Source: Branchiostoma belcheri
Lineage: Eukaryota; Chordata; Leptocardii; Amphioxiformes; Branchiostomatidae
Assembly (NCBI RefSeq): GCF_001625305.1
Contig: NW_017804243.1
Coordinates: 1,860,089 to 1,924,088 of the forward strand
DNA length: 64,000 nt
Direction: 5' to 3'
The notes beneath the pieces are model-generated. The model was not told where the DNA came from and did not search any database. It saw only the letters and a list, made by a program, of their open reading frames with translations. Positions 12,451 through 23,916 of this stretch are shown in pieces. The translations under genes and the position numbers were made by a program. How positions within the stretch are numbered: the first letter of the stretch is position 1; every line of letters starts with the position of its first letter.

Positions 12451-14110
12451 TGACGTCGGACGTCACGTCACGTAAATCGATATGTATAACAGTATAATCT
12501 GGTCCTCATTGACTTCGAATTTCGCTATTGACAGACACAGAGGAAACCAACTTAACGGCATAATTCTTTTCACATCGCACTAAGAGGATAAAATCCTGTT
12601 TCATTTTAATTCATTGGCCATTTACATTTATGACCGTTTATTCACGCGCCACGTTAGTTTATTCACGCGCATTTTTTTCAGGCGACGTTTATGAACATAA
12701 GAAATAAAGGGATCACCTAAAATTGCATGGTAAAGACAATGACAATACATCATGTATAGATATAATGCTAACAACACACACGCAAGAATTTAACACTGAT
12801 GAAATTTGAGATCCTTCATTTGTTCCTATAGTAAATATTGACAATATCAAATTTCAACCACTACACTAATGGCTAACGTTACAAACTCGGATACGTATAA
12901 CATTTAGTGTCCGTGCAGTGTTTCTTCGAATTTCAGCAGTGTTTCAGTTTGTCTATAATCGCTATACTACACCTAGTATAGTGTTTGGTGTTGTATATGG
13001 AACTTATGAAGAAAAAAAGCAAATACTTCTCATTGCATAAGTACGCCATTATAACCTTTTTTTTTATAAGGTGCCTTTATTTGTGCTCTTCAATGGACGA
13101 GGTAGGTGCGCGTGTTACTTGTACTAATATCATATTCGACTTTCGGATGATATGAAAGAGCGCATCCCATGAGTCCCCCTAGCGACTATCATCAGGTAGC
13201 ATCTCTAGATCTTCGCCGCGCGCACGCGAATGTTGGTAAACTCTTTTCAATGACACTGGTGAAATTATTATTACACACCAATGCTGTGCCTGTTTATTAT
13301 ACTAGTATTATAAATACGTTTCGTTCTTTATGATGCACTTATCATGCATATTAATTTTTCACAGATTAATTTTTCAGGATTGTCCACTGTCCTTTCATTG
13401 CAAAAGATTTGTCCCGAGGCAAGGTTTAGTATCAGATGTAGCAGTATTTTTTGCTCGATGCAGATCGCCTTGAGCCCAAGGCCGATCGCTGGAGCCCAGC
13501 TGTGATGCCACATGGTTTTTGAAAACAACAACATCATGTGGTAATTTGCATATAGCTAAGACTCATGTTGCCAGGTGAAAGGTCAAGCAAGGGTGTGATG
13601 TGTCCACCAGGTAAAGAAATAGTGCGCTGATTCACAAGGATAGCGAAGGCCTAACTCTCTACAGAAGTATACATCTTACACCTTCTTGATAGGAAATTAT
13701 CTTTTCTAATAGATTTTTCTTCAATATTTCCGGAAATATGGCTTAAAAATGAAGTAAAATGTCGTTTCCTGCGCGTACCAATACACGTGGCAGCTCGTGG
13801 TGTGACCGCGTGGCGATGTTTGGAATGATCGAAAGGAGTCTTGGGTAACTGATAGTGGACAATTTGTTTTAAAATGCCGTATTATTGCTGATATAAATCA
13901 CTATATCAAAATTATCGTATTTTTTAATCCTTCTATATATCTAGTAGTGATACTTAAGGGATTCATGTGAAGTAGTATCTGTTTATATCTTGTTAAATAT
14001 ATACAACACCCCCACAAAATTCTACAAGTGGACAATTCCTACGGCCGCCATATGAGAAGACTGGAAAAGGGACGACTGATCGAAGGGCTTCACCGAAAAA
14101 TTCTGTCAAA
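12451..14110. other. Intergenic region between divergent FUT8 and MAX
   Basis: I see no gene here. The sequence is mostly AT-rich with a small CG-rich patch near 13210 (cgccgcgcgcacgcg). The last 70 bases before the MAX start include a CpG-containing 5' UTR-like stretch (acggccgccatatgag). Confidence 0.5.
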
Positions 14111-17100
14111 ATGAGCGACGACGAGAGGGATCTGGACGTGGATAGCGACGTAAGGACGTATCCTAACTGGTGTTTGGATTTTTAATCCCAAAGGCGCCCA
14201 GCTTGCTCGGATACGGGTGTTAAGGTGGTGTTTTTGTTTCAGGATGATGGCGCTGGTGACACGGGAGGCGGTGAGCGGAGCGGCATGACAGCGGTGGGTT
14301 GTTTTGCTTGTCACGTGGACTGAGACCTGCGTGCTGCTGAGGTCCCGAGCACGTAAACATGTCAGACAGTGTTCTGTTGCCTGGAGTTGTTCAGAGATCT
14401 CACCAAAACCTCTGTTCAAAACGCTTATTTTACTAACATAGTACATGCGTTTGGGTACGATGGTGAACACAACGAGCTCGTTAACGTTTATTTTGGTGTG
14501 CGCCAAATTTTACCGGTCAGGGAGTCTGTCTGCACTACCCTCCTTTTCGGACCTTGGTCTCCGTCGACTGGTCACGCAAATCCAGCCAAGCAGTGACCGA
14601 TGACATGTCAAAACACGCCCAGAACAGGGCTATTCAGTACTGATCTCAGCTAAAACCTGCGGATGTGAGCACACATCCACGCACTCCTACGCGGAATTAA
14701 CGTTATAATAAATTTGTGCGGCACGAATAATTTTGAGGTGGAAGTTTTTCGTGAGACAGGGGACTTCCGTTCAATTAAAATTTCGTGGGGATGTCTCACT
14801 TCAGTTGAATCAGCAAGCAGGGAAATTACTAGTATAAACGAGGTTTAAAGCTACTGAACCAGTTGGTCCATATGTGGCTTACTAACTAAACAAACGTTTT
14901 AAGTTGTTTTCTTCTTGAGTTTAGATGTTTAACATGTTTATAGGGGTGTAATATTTGTAAACGATGACATCATAACAACATATCAATGATCTACCTTTTA
15001 AAGTTTATGCCTTAGTTAAACTGTATTTATATTGACTACTACAATTTCGAATGTAGTATCATCCGTATGGTGATGATTACAGCATTTTTACATGTCATTG
15101 TTGTGATATATGGCAAGTTTGAATTTCACAGAGAACCATTAAAACGAATATAATGATGTATTAGGGGCTTTGCAGGTATTTCTGATGTCTACCTGTACTG
15201 GGCCATGTACTGGGTTTATATTAGCATTAGTACATTAAGGAGTATGTGGATTTTCATTGACTGTTATCACCTATGAAGTTAAGAAGAGAAATGACAATGG
15301 TTTCTAAACAGCTTTAGCATGGTTACCCATTACGCTCATAAGAATTTAGTACATTACTATCATTAGATTAGTACAAAGTACAACATACAAATCAATGGGT
15401 TGCATTGTCTTTTTATGACACCCATAAAAAGATAATGCAAAATGATACAAATATTAGAAATATAAATATAGATAGATCGTTGTGTTACATAAGAATATAA
15501 ATCAATATAAATGCCAAACTGGTCAGAACATGTGTCAAAATGAGTACCAGTACTATGCTGCACATGACAAACTGACATCATGAACAAGATTATTAATATA
15601 CAGGTGAAGGCATAAACAAGGTATCAAACTCGGGTGAAATATTTGTCCCTTCCCCACAAGCAAACAGAAAACGGTCCTGGAGTCAGCCCTCGTCCTGATG
15701 CACTTTTTACACTGTTATTCAACTGTACTTCTTGGGTTACTTCAACCGAAATCCTTAGAAGAAAATATGAAAAAAAGAGAATCCCTAAACCTGACAACCC
15801 TAATTTTTTTTTTAGGACGGAAAACGGAAACACAACACATTTTTTCCATGGCCTAAGACTGTGTTGTTTTTCTGTCTTTTTGCTAACCTTCATGCTTGTT
15901 GTTTTGTGTGTGCACCGCATACTGACTACATTTCTTGTTCCCTTCCAGGCGGACAAAAGGGCACACCACAATGCACTTGAGAGGCAAAGAAGGGACCACA
16001 TAAAAACAGTTTCAGTAGCCTTAGAGATGCCGTACCAGCTCTGCAGGGAGAAAAGGTCTGATATGTAAATGAAGACAGCCCTTTGAATAGGGAAACATGA
16101 TCCTTTGATTCTCTCCCTTATCTAGCTAAGTCTGTCTGCTCCATTCTCCTCAGATATCTCCTGTACAAGTTTGCTCTTTGGATTAATGCCTTTGTAATGG
16201 AGAATTAAAGCTAATATATGGTTATCTTAGCCTGGAAGGTATAGCTAGTAAAAGTAGTCTTGCAATAGCCTCTTAGTCTACCAAGCTTCAGAAGCGGCTG
16301 GAAAGAGTAGAAATTGACTGAATAGACAGGTAACATGCTAGGTGAGTTGGTCCGCTTTAGGAGTAGATTTGCTGCTCCAGAATGTACTCCTTTGGTGGAC
16401 CAACTCCACTGATATGTTACCTGTCTATTTGGCTAATTTCTAGTCTTTATAGCTCTCTCTGAAGCCTGCTAGAGGCTAATTTTGCCACTGAAGCTGCTGG
16501 TTCTTTACATATTTGCCGTACTCCCAAGGGGGGGGATGTGGTGTGTTCAGTTTCCTTTGTCTTACCAGGTTTGTACACAAATTTTGTAGACAAATATGTG
16601 GTCTTCTGGGTATCAGGTTGTGATTATGTATGTAAATGCACTAAGGCTTGGGCTCTTTCTTCTCGTTTGCATGCAGTAGTAGCAACAGTCACATTTCTCT
16701 GCTGTCTTGCTCAGTTTCATTGCTAAGATTTGTTTCATACTGCCTGCACAGCATATCAGCAGAACATACTGCGCTTACAGAACATACCCGCTACGTATTG
16801 TGCATAGTACTTTGGAAGAACTTCTCATTTAAGGTCGTATTCGCATATTTAAGGACGTCATTTCGACAAGTCTTCTGTCGGAAAAGGTATCAACTGCAAC
16901 AGGCAAAATTCTAATGCAACGCTGATCAAACATCCTACGAATACCGTGAAAAATTTGGGTTTTGGATATGCGCAGTACGTTCTACTACATGCTTGTCTGC
17001 AGCATGTGCAAGATTTCGATACCAACGACTAGATTTTGGAGTTGTAGTTTACTGGTATTTCTAAAAAAACACCAGGGTTAGATAGCTATGATAAGAACTG

Positions 17101-18573
17101 TTGAAAAACAGACCAGGAATGTGCTACTCAACAATATGACAACTATTTACATCAATTTGCACTTCTTGCTCAGGATGCTGCAGGGCAGAATGCGACAAAA
17201 CAAAAGGTGATGAAATCATCTTTAAGGACTTTTTTTTCTCCTACCCAAAGTATTTTTGTAGCGTAAGACTAATCTCTGTGTAAATTTTCAGCAAGCATTG
17301 ATTTGCTAATATTTGTTTCATGATGAGGTAGCACCAATAACTAAACTTAATGCTAGTGATTACTTACATGTAGCCTGCAAAATAATCTTTTAGTTTTAAT
17401 GTTGGGTAAGTGTTATATCTATAGCCGAGGTATGGATAAAAAATTGCTAATGTGAGAGCAGCTCAAAAAGTCCCCTGCATGACACAAGTCAGGTGCATAT
17501 ATATAATATGAACTACCTGGATGGTCTGATGCCCTTTTCAAAGCATCCTCGGCAGGAAGTTGCTCTTTGTTAGCCTCTACCAGGCTTCTGAAGTGGCTGG
17601 AAAGAGTAGAAACTGGTTGGAAAGAGTAGAAACTGGACCAACTCCCCTGGCATGTTAATCTGTCTATTTGGCCAATTTCTACTGTTTTTCGGCCACCTCT
17701 GAAGCCTGTTAGAGTTGCTCTGGGTCCTTGTGTTCATGATTTGTCTCTCAGCAGGCATCAAGAGCACAGATACTGAACAAAGCCACAGATTACATCCAGT
17801 ACATGCGGCGCAAGAACCAGACACACCAGCAGGACATAGACGACTTAAAGAAACAGAATGCACTTCTGGACCAGCAAGGTATATATAGGGTGTTAGGAGA
17901 ATTTAATACCTATTGGAAAGAGCTCTAACTGTCTGTAAGCCAATGCCATGAGTGTAGTGATGTACACAGTCTTGTTGCTTGCTACAACTGATCTTAATCT
18001 TGAGTGACTTGACAGGCTCTTGGATCTGTCCTTTGCTTCTCATGGTTCACAGTCTCTCATTTTACCTCATGTGGACAAGACTAGACGTGTATTAGTCTAA
18101 AACACTTTGCTACACTATTGTATATATGTTAAAATAAGGACGTAGGCTCGTGTAACACTAACATTACAATTCAATTCCAAAAATAATTCCATCTGGCCTG
18201 TAGAACATAAGATATGATAGTTTTCTTTTTACACAGAATCGTAATGATGTAAAGACTCACTGCTTACATGTCAATGCCTATCAGACACCTTCCTCAGCCA
18301 ATGTAGGTGGCACTTTTGTGGCAAGTAGTCATTGAACAAATATTGTACCTCTGGGTTTCTTGAATAGTCATGCCATTCTCATCTTTTCTTTCCGCAGTCC
18401 GTGCCTTGGAGAAAGCACGTGCGACGGGCAACCTCTCCAGCGCGCTGCTGAACGACGCCACCTCCCTGGGACTGAAAACCAGATCAGGGTCGGACAGTTC
18501 CGACTCGGACGACACCAACACGCACACTCAGGGACAGCGGAAACGGCTCAAAACAGACAACAAGAAAAGCTGA
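14111..18573 (+). CDS. MAX: MAX, MYC-associated bHLH leucine zipper factor (frameshifted in this assembly)
   Basis: MAX is the obligate dimer partner of MYC, MXD and MNT proteins and binds CACGTG E-boxes in the nucleus. Coding exons are 14111-14149, 14243-14293, 15949-16055, 17755-17878 and 18398-18573. They encode the acidic start [13 protein letters not shown], the basic region [14 protein letters not shown], helix 1, then helix 2 and zipper ([20 protein letters not shown] and [14 protein letters not shown]), and a basic C-terminal tail ending [10 protein letters not shown]. Expected product is about 165 residues; human MAX has 160. Exon 3 is 107 bases instead of a multiple of three. After the codons for DHIK (to 16005) the correct continuation ([17 protein letters not shown]) lies in the next frame, consistent with one lost G in the A run ATAAAAACAGT. 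All other exon phases agree. The missing base is probably an assembly error but could be a real allele. Confidence 0.93.
16250..16485. mobile_element. MITE family B (TAGCCTCT ends) in MAX intron 3
   Basis: The element is a long imperfect palindrome. The left arm has agcggctggaaagagtagaa and gacaggtaacatgc; the right arm has atgttacctgtctatttggc, then gaagcctgctagaggcta. Relatives are at about 17568-17712, 54377-54552 and, in part, 37566-37650. Confidence 0.6.
16757..16986. mobile_element. MITE family A, copy 3, in MAX intron 3
   Basis: Inverted ends cagcagaacatactgcgc and gcgcagtacgttctac enclose an interior with gtattgtgcatagtactttg, shared with the copies at 8465, 22132 and 49772. Confidence 0.6.
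17568..17712. mobile_element. MITE family B, copy 2, just upstream of MAX exon 4
   Basis: It starts tagcctctaccaggcttctg and ends cctctgaagcctgttagag. The segment ggaaagagtagaaactgg is duplicated within the left arm. It ends only about 40 bases before the exon 4 acceptor. Confidence 0.55.
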
Positions 18574-19060
18574 TATAGAGTGCCAAGTTATACGTCCTAA
18601 ATATTAGTAATAATAGAAAACTTCCACCAAGCTAGCATCCTTAGCTTAGTCTTCAGCATTTAGAAAGCATGCCGCTTGTATATCTAGCATTGTATTGAGT
18701 GTACATAAGAGGTGAGGTACGATAAGTGTAGCTTGAGCTTTCTGTACTTGACTTATGACGTGAAAAAAAGCGACACATCCTAGTACTATTGTTAGCTACC
18801 TGATTGCTTGTGTTTCTTAAAAAGATGTCTTAGCATGTATAGGGTTAGACAAGGGTCTGTCAGGAGTAAAGAAAAGAAAAAGGTAACTGATTATGCACAG
18901 TCGGTATGGGTTTTTTTGTCATGTTACCTTCGATGATTGCAGCAAAGTCTTCAGATTCAGAACCAAGCTTTTTGCACGTCACGATCACAAACACTAATGA
19001 CCAGAAGTGTGTGTTGTGAATTTGTCTTTTTGTGGGATAATTAAACCTGGTATTCTAATG

Positions 19061-19066
19061 AATAAA
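19061..19066 (+). terminator. MAX proximal poly(A) signal
   Basis: AATAAA lies about 490 bases after the MAX stop codon and is followed by a GT-rich stretch (gtggtgatgttc). This would give a compact 3' UTR. Confidence 0.6.
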
Positions 19067-19100
19067 GTGGTGATGTTCAACGTCATTGCTGACTGCACTA

Positions 19101-19411
19101 CAGTGTTCTAGCTAGCCTTGATTTTATTTTTCTGTCATCTCAATTTTAAAGAAACCTTGTAAAGCACCTAGTGGGGTCTGGGGGCATGCTCCCCAGGGAA
19201 AATGTTGAATTCTCAACTCTCTGAAATGCTATTACCTGCATTTTGAGGGGCAAATTTTTCTGGTAGACTAGCTTAGTTTAACGACATCTCTTTCCATATC
19301 TTTACACACCAATTTTTTTGTCCATCAAAGACGACAGATTAGGTACACTTTCTGTCCATCATGAGCAACAAAATGCCATCAAATGAGGAAAGATGGCTGG
19401 CTAGAACACTG
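19101..19411. mobile_element. CAGTGTTCTAG family, compact intact copy
   Basis: The inverted ends are CAGTGTTCTAGCTAGCC and GGCTGGCTAGAACACTG. The interior holds tctttccatatctttac and ctgtccatcatgagcaac. It is non-coding. Confidence 0.6.
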
Positions 19412-19774
19412 CTGTACTATCATGTCCTTGTTAGCATGTTAATCTGGCGTAAGCTAGTCAGTCCGATTACAAAGTAGGAGTTAATGAATTGTAAATCAGA
19501 GAGAAGTGATGCAGAATCAGTTATTTCATTGAGTTTAAGTAATCATGGTTACTTCCTCAGACAGCTAGGTATGTACAAAAAATATTCCCCATCCAAATGA
19601 CCAAGTCTTCGTGATGCACCAGCCATTGTCTTATGAAGATAGTTCGCAGATTGGAAAAGTTACAGAAAGGTTATACTTAGATCCTTAAAGATGACACATT
19701 AGGAGGTAGAAGTCAGCATAGACTGGTGTATCAGTACTTCTTGTGCAGCTATCTCCTGTGGGGAAATGACACTG

Positions 19775-19848
19775 CAGGGCTGGAAATATTCATTTGAGCT
19801 GTTACCTGCACCAGTGCAGGTATGCAAAAGAAAGTATTTCCAGCCCTG
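19775..19848. mobile_element. 74-bp minimal derivative of the CAGGGCT family
   Basis: It consists of little more than the two inverted ends (cagggctggaaatatt and agtatttccagccctg) and the central ttacctgcaccagtgcaggt. It looks like an internal-deletion derivative of the element seen at 5354-5646. Confidence 0.55.
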
Positions 19849-20645
19849 CACTGTTTCTGCTCACCAATGTCAGTGGGTATTACCCCCATCAACTCTTTTT
19901 GTCCCAAGTTTGCCCACTTGGTGTAGTGATGGGTTGGAACAGTTCATTAGCTCTTTCAATAGAATGTCCTTGATTAGCTATACAGAAACTAGCTTCTGCA
20001 GACTTTCTAATGACCAGTGTTTGTTTTATGCGAGTATGGCAGATTTGGGAAGAGCAGATACAGCTTTCCCCGATATAGCCCTCCCCACATACACAACTCT
20101 CCCCTCCAAAAAGAAACTGCCACACTCTAGCCGTATTTGCAAACGCTGGCCTCCAGAAAGTCTGCGCAGGAGGCTATACAGAATAGAAGCCACCAGGCTT
20201 AACAGTCCAGCAGTCACCCTCTCTACCTAAACTGCTGGGCTTCCTTGTTGTTTAGTGTGAATATTCTAACTCAGTCAGGTGAAAGCACAGGTGTGACCAC
20301 AAATAACCGAATGTATTATGTAGCAAGTTTAACCAACCCAAGAAATTGGACTTACCCAAATCTTCACGAGTACAACTCCAGTCTTTTCATGGAATGAGCA
20401 ATCCAGTTTCTTGTGTTGGAAATTACAGTTTAAAACTTACTTCATAATGACTTCTACCAACACACATGAACTTTCAGTATGAATGAATGTAATTGTAAGG
20501 CAAATATTGTAAAGGTACAAATGTACATGTAGGTCTCTGCTGCAGTGTGAGGTTTATTATTGGTTTGTGGTGAGGTTAGAAGAGAGTAGAAATATCCTGA
20601 AGACTCGAAGGGTCCATCATAACAAAGGTGGTGTGTATATTAGCA

Positions 20646-20651
20646 ATAAAG
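20646..20651 (+). terminator. Possible distal MAX poly(A) signal
   Basis: AATAAA in the context agcaataaagctacc lies about 2.07 kb after the MAX stop, with no other plus-strand gene between. It would require a 3' UTR that includes two transposons. Chance occurrence is possible. Confidence 0.25.
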
Positions 20652-20910
20652 CTACCTTTCACCCCGCAACGTTGGCTATCTTGTCTTGATCTTTGGTGTC
20701 AAGGGTACTTGCAAACATCTAAACATGGAAAAGCTTGCATTTTGCGATGTAATTTTTCACAAATCCTCACTAAACTTTTAAAGATTTAGAACGTCAGAGG
20801 TTCTGTTTACTACGAACACCATGTCCTATGTCCTATGCGTGAAATTCTATCTTAAAGCACGTTTGTGAACGTCAAAGGTCTGATACTTCATAAATGGAAC
20901 CTTTACACAC

Positions 20911-21112
20911 TCATGGAGGTACAATGTAGAAGGGACACTTCTACCTAATCTCTAAGCAGATGCAGTGGGGCAAGGACACTTTACGTTGTATCCATTGACC
21001 GCTACATGGGGCGAATGTTGGATACAGGAGGCCAATGGATACATGCAGGCGGCCAACATTAAGACCCCTTGCCCCACTGAATCTGCTTGGAGATTAACTT
21101 TTTACCTCCATG
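20911..21112. mobile_element. Palindromic MITE (TCATGGAGGTA ends)
   Basis: Ends tcatggaggta and tacctccatga are inverted. Sub-terminal blocks also pair: taatctctaagcagatgcag with ctgaatctgcttggagatta, and gtggggcaagg with ccttgccccac. I see no flanking duplication with confidence. Confidence 0.55.
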
Positions 21113-21287
21113 ACATGCGAGACGCGTGGGCGCCATGTTTAATGACTAATACGATAATCTTACAAATAATGAGCAGTGATCATTAAGCAGATAGTGCTCC
21201 AATGTGAAGTACCATGAAATAGTAAATTGCAGACACAGTTCTGTTTTAGGCGTATTTATCAGGATTTCTTTTTTCATACTAAAATTT

Positions 21288-21476
21288 TGTTAGACCAGTG
21301 TTTGATGTCTTATTGGGCACTGACTTGCTAATTTGAATACTGTCTTCCGAAAAAGTAAAAAAAAAAACATGCCAAAAATAACCCCAAACCCCAACCTCTG
21401 CTTGGAGAGTAGTGTTTGATGGCATATTGGACACTGACTTGCTAATTTGAATACTGTCTTTCAGCCACCAAAACAT
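21288..21476. repeat. Two-unit direct repeat of about 120 bp spacing
   Basis: Two segments share gtgtttgatg, then cactgacttgctaatttg and aatactgtctt, separated by a short A-rich and C-rich spacer. Function is unknown. Confidence 0.5.
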
Positions 21477-23755
21477 CTGCTAGATGATTATATTCTTCAT
21501 ATCACTTCTATTTGTACCGGGGTTCTTTTGACTAGGTTAAAGCCTTTCTAGCAGAAAACCATGTTTCTCTGATGGAATATTCTGCCTCTAAAATATTGAT
21601 GCCTCTGTATTCTCCATGGGGCAATTCAACCATCTAGATGTTTGGCCTTGATGAGCTGCAGACCATTATGTGTAGACAATTTCTTTCCTCTTGAGGTGTA
21701 GAAGGGTTATTAAGCCATGGAAAGCACATTCTATGGATGATATCCTTGGCTAGGTCCAAGTCTGAGAGCACCTAAAAGAGACAGTGTATTTCACATGTCC
21801 ACTTAATCTGTGATTTTGATTCCACAATTTGATTTTCTATTTTGTAACCATAAGATCTATTTCTAACTGGTTGTTTTTTTAATTTGTATTCTCCCATTAT
21901 CTTTTTTAACCTTCAATCTGCTAAGGTACCAATTTGGCACCAAATAAATTAATAGCAATTTGGTATTGGTTATGAGTATAGGCAGCTGGGAGAAGGTTAA
22001 AGTCACACCCCAGAATAATTAAGTCACACACAACCTCCTGGTATGTTCACCTTTACACTCTTAGATCCCCTGCAGTCACTCATAACATACAGCAGTTTAA
22101 CAAGTTCTGAACTTGTGTTCAGACAGTACGTTAGCAGAACACACTGTGTGTCTGTGTCTGTATATGAAACTTAATGTACTGTGCAAAGCGCTTTGGAAGA
22201 ATGTCTCATTTGAGGTCGTATTCAAGTATTCAAGAATAACATCCCGTCTATAGTTTTCAAATGTTCCATTGGAATTGATATCGTCTACGCTGGTCCGAAC
22301 ATGCCATGAAAATGGGTGAAAATTAGGGTTTCATGCAATTGCGGTACGTTCTGTCGATGTGCTCACTCAGACGAATTAAAACCACCGCTTGCTCACACGA
22401 GAATGGCTTAGTTTCATGATGCAAGAGTCAAGTGTTCGTTCACTGTTTAATAAACAAGACAACATAGTAGTCTTTATCTTGCAACAAGGAATTGTTAGAA
22501 CACATTGGAACATGTAACACTCTTTAGGATCAGAAGTACATATTATTAGCTGTCAGTATTAACCAGATGCTACGCACAGTACAGATCTCGATTAGCTCCC
22601 TTCCCACACATTTTAAACATGATTTTATCTCATCTATTTCTGTTGCAAAATTTGTGTAAACCGTCTTTAAATCCCAATTGAAATCCATGTAACAGCAATG
22701 TAACATGTGCTTGAAACTCATGCAAAAGCCATGTAAACTGTGCACTAATTAGCTGCAACCGCATGTGGCTATCAATCATGCATATTAACCATACGCAATT
22801 ACACAAACATCTACATGTAGTTGCATTTTATACTAGAAATGAAAGCAATTGAAACAGTGCACAGCTTTTGCACTCCTTCTAATAAGGAGATGTGGGGCTT
22901 TTGACCCCGTTTTGCATGGCTTTTGATCGCTATTTGCAACAATGCAGATGGTAAAGTTATTCGAAATCTGTACTGTATAGAAAAGGGCCATGAAGCACCC
23001 ACCTGTCAAAACTTGGTTATGACATTCTTTCAAATACTTATTATGTACTGTGAAATATGTAACAATAGTGGGCAGCCACTATTACTGGGCATGTCTAAAT
23101 GTAACACCAATACATTTATATAGCTAGGAAACATATTGGGAATCTGGGAAACATAAAACCAGCTAAATGTACAAATTCTGCAACATTTTTAACAGTAAAG
23201 AACATTTCTCCTCAGGGATAGAAGATTCAGGGAAAATAACATTTGTCACAAATGATCATTATCTATCTATCTATCTAGTATCTATCTCCTAATACTAGTA
23301 GCTTCTGTATGACATACAGACTGAAACAGGGACAGATATGTATATTGCAAGATAGAAGCTGAAACAACATTATATACAAAATTAATGTATGTAAATAAAA
23401 TATAATAACTAAGGAGTACTGACTTGGCCGGACTTTTAGTGGCCTATTAGACAAAATGTTACTAAGGCCTAGGAAAAAAATACAGTGTTTCCGGTTTCCT
23501 GACAGACCCTAGCAAAAACCCGTCAACCCAAACTTTTTTGGTTGACAGCTGGCAAGTTCATAAAGTTTTGGATATGATATCTGAGTTACAAACCTTTTGA
23601 AAAAGTTACATTACTTCAAGGACTTTCAGAAATTTTTTTGAATACATCAGTCCCTTCCCAACAAGCAAACGGAAGGGATCCCTGATCTGATGCAGTTCAG
23701 TTTTACATTGTTAAACTGTATTTGTTAAACTGCATCATTTTATCTTAAATCTAAA
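21477..23755. other. Intergenic region between convergent MAX and FNTB
   Basis: I see no gene. It contains MITE family A copy 4 at 22132-22358, a short ATCT simple repeat near 23268-23290, and otherwise AT-rich DNA without a long open frame of coding character. Confidence 0.5.
22132..22358. mobile_element. MITE family A, copy 4
   Basis: Left end gttagcagaacacactgtg pairs with right end gcggtacgttctgtcgatg. The interior has ctgtgcaaagcgctttggaa and ggttttcaaatg-like segments as in the other copies. Confidence 0.55.
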
Positions 23756-23761
23756 TTTATT
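23756..23761 (-). terminator. FNTB poly(A) signal candidate
   Basis: TTTATT on the plus strand reads AATAAA on the FNTB strand, about 155 bases after the stop codon at 23917. Confidence 0.45.
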
Positions 23762-23916
23762 AAAACAATGGTCAGGAGAGAATCCCTACCTACTGACTCT
23801 ATTTTTTTCAGGACTGAAACCAGAGACACAATTTTTTTTCCTAGGCCTATTAAGTTAAACCATGGAGGTAGAACTCATAGCTAACGCTAAAGCTACATCT
23901 GCAGTTCCCCTGTCTC

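Noticed and set aside
14090..14596. Open frames on both strands around MAX exons 1-2
   Set aside because: They cross MAX exons and intron out of frame and show no conserved protein features.
19766..20230. Open frame of 154 codons after MAX
   Set aside because: It begins inside a transposon end and has no recognisable domain or splice context; possible chance frame within intergenic DNA.
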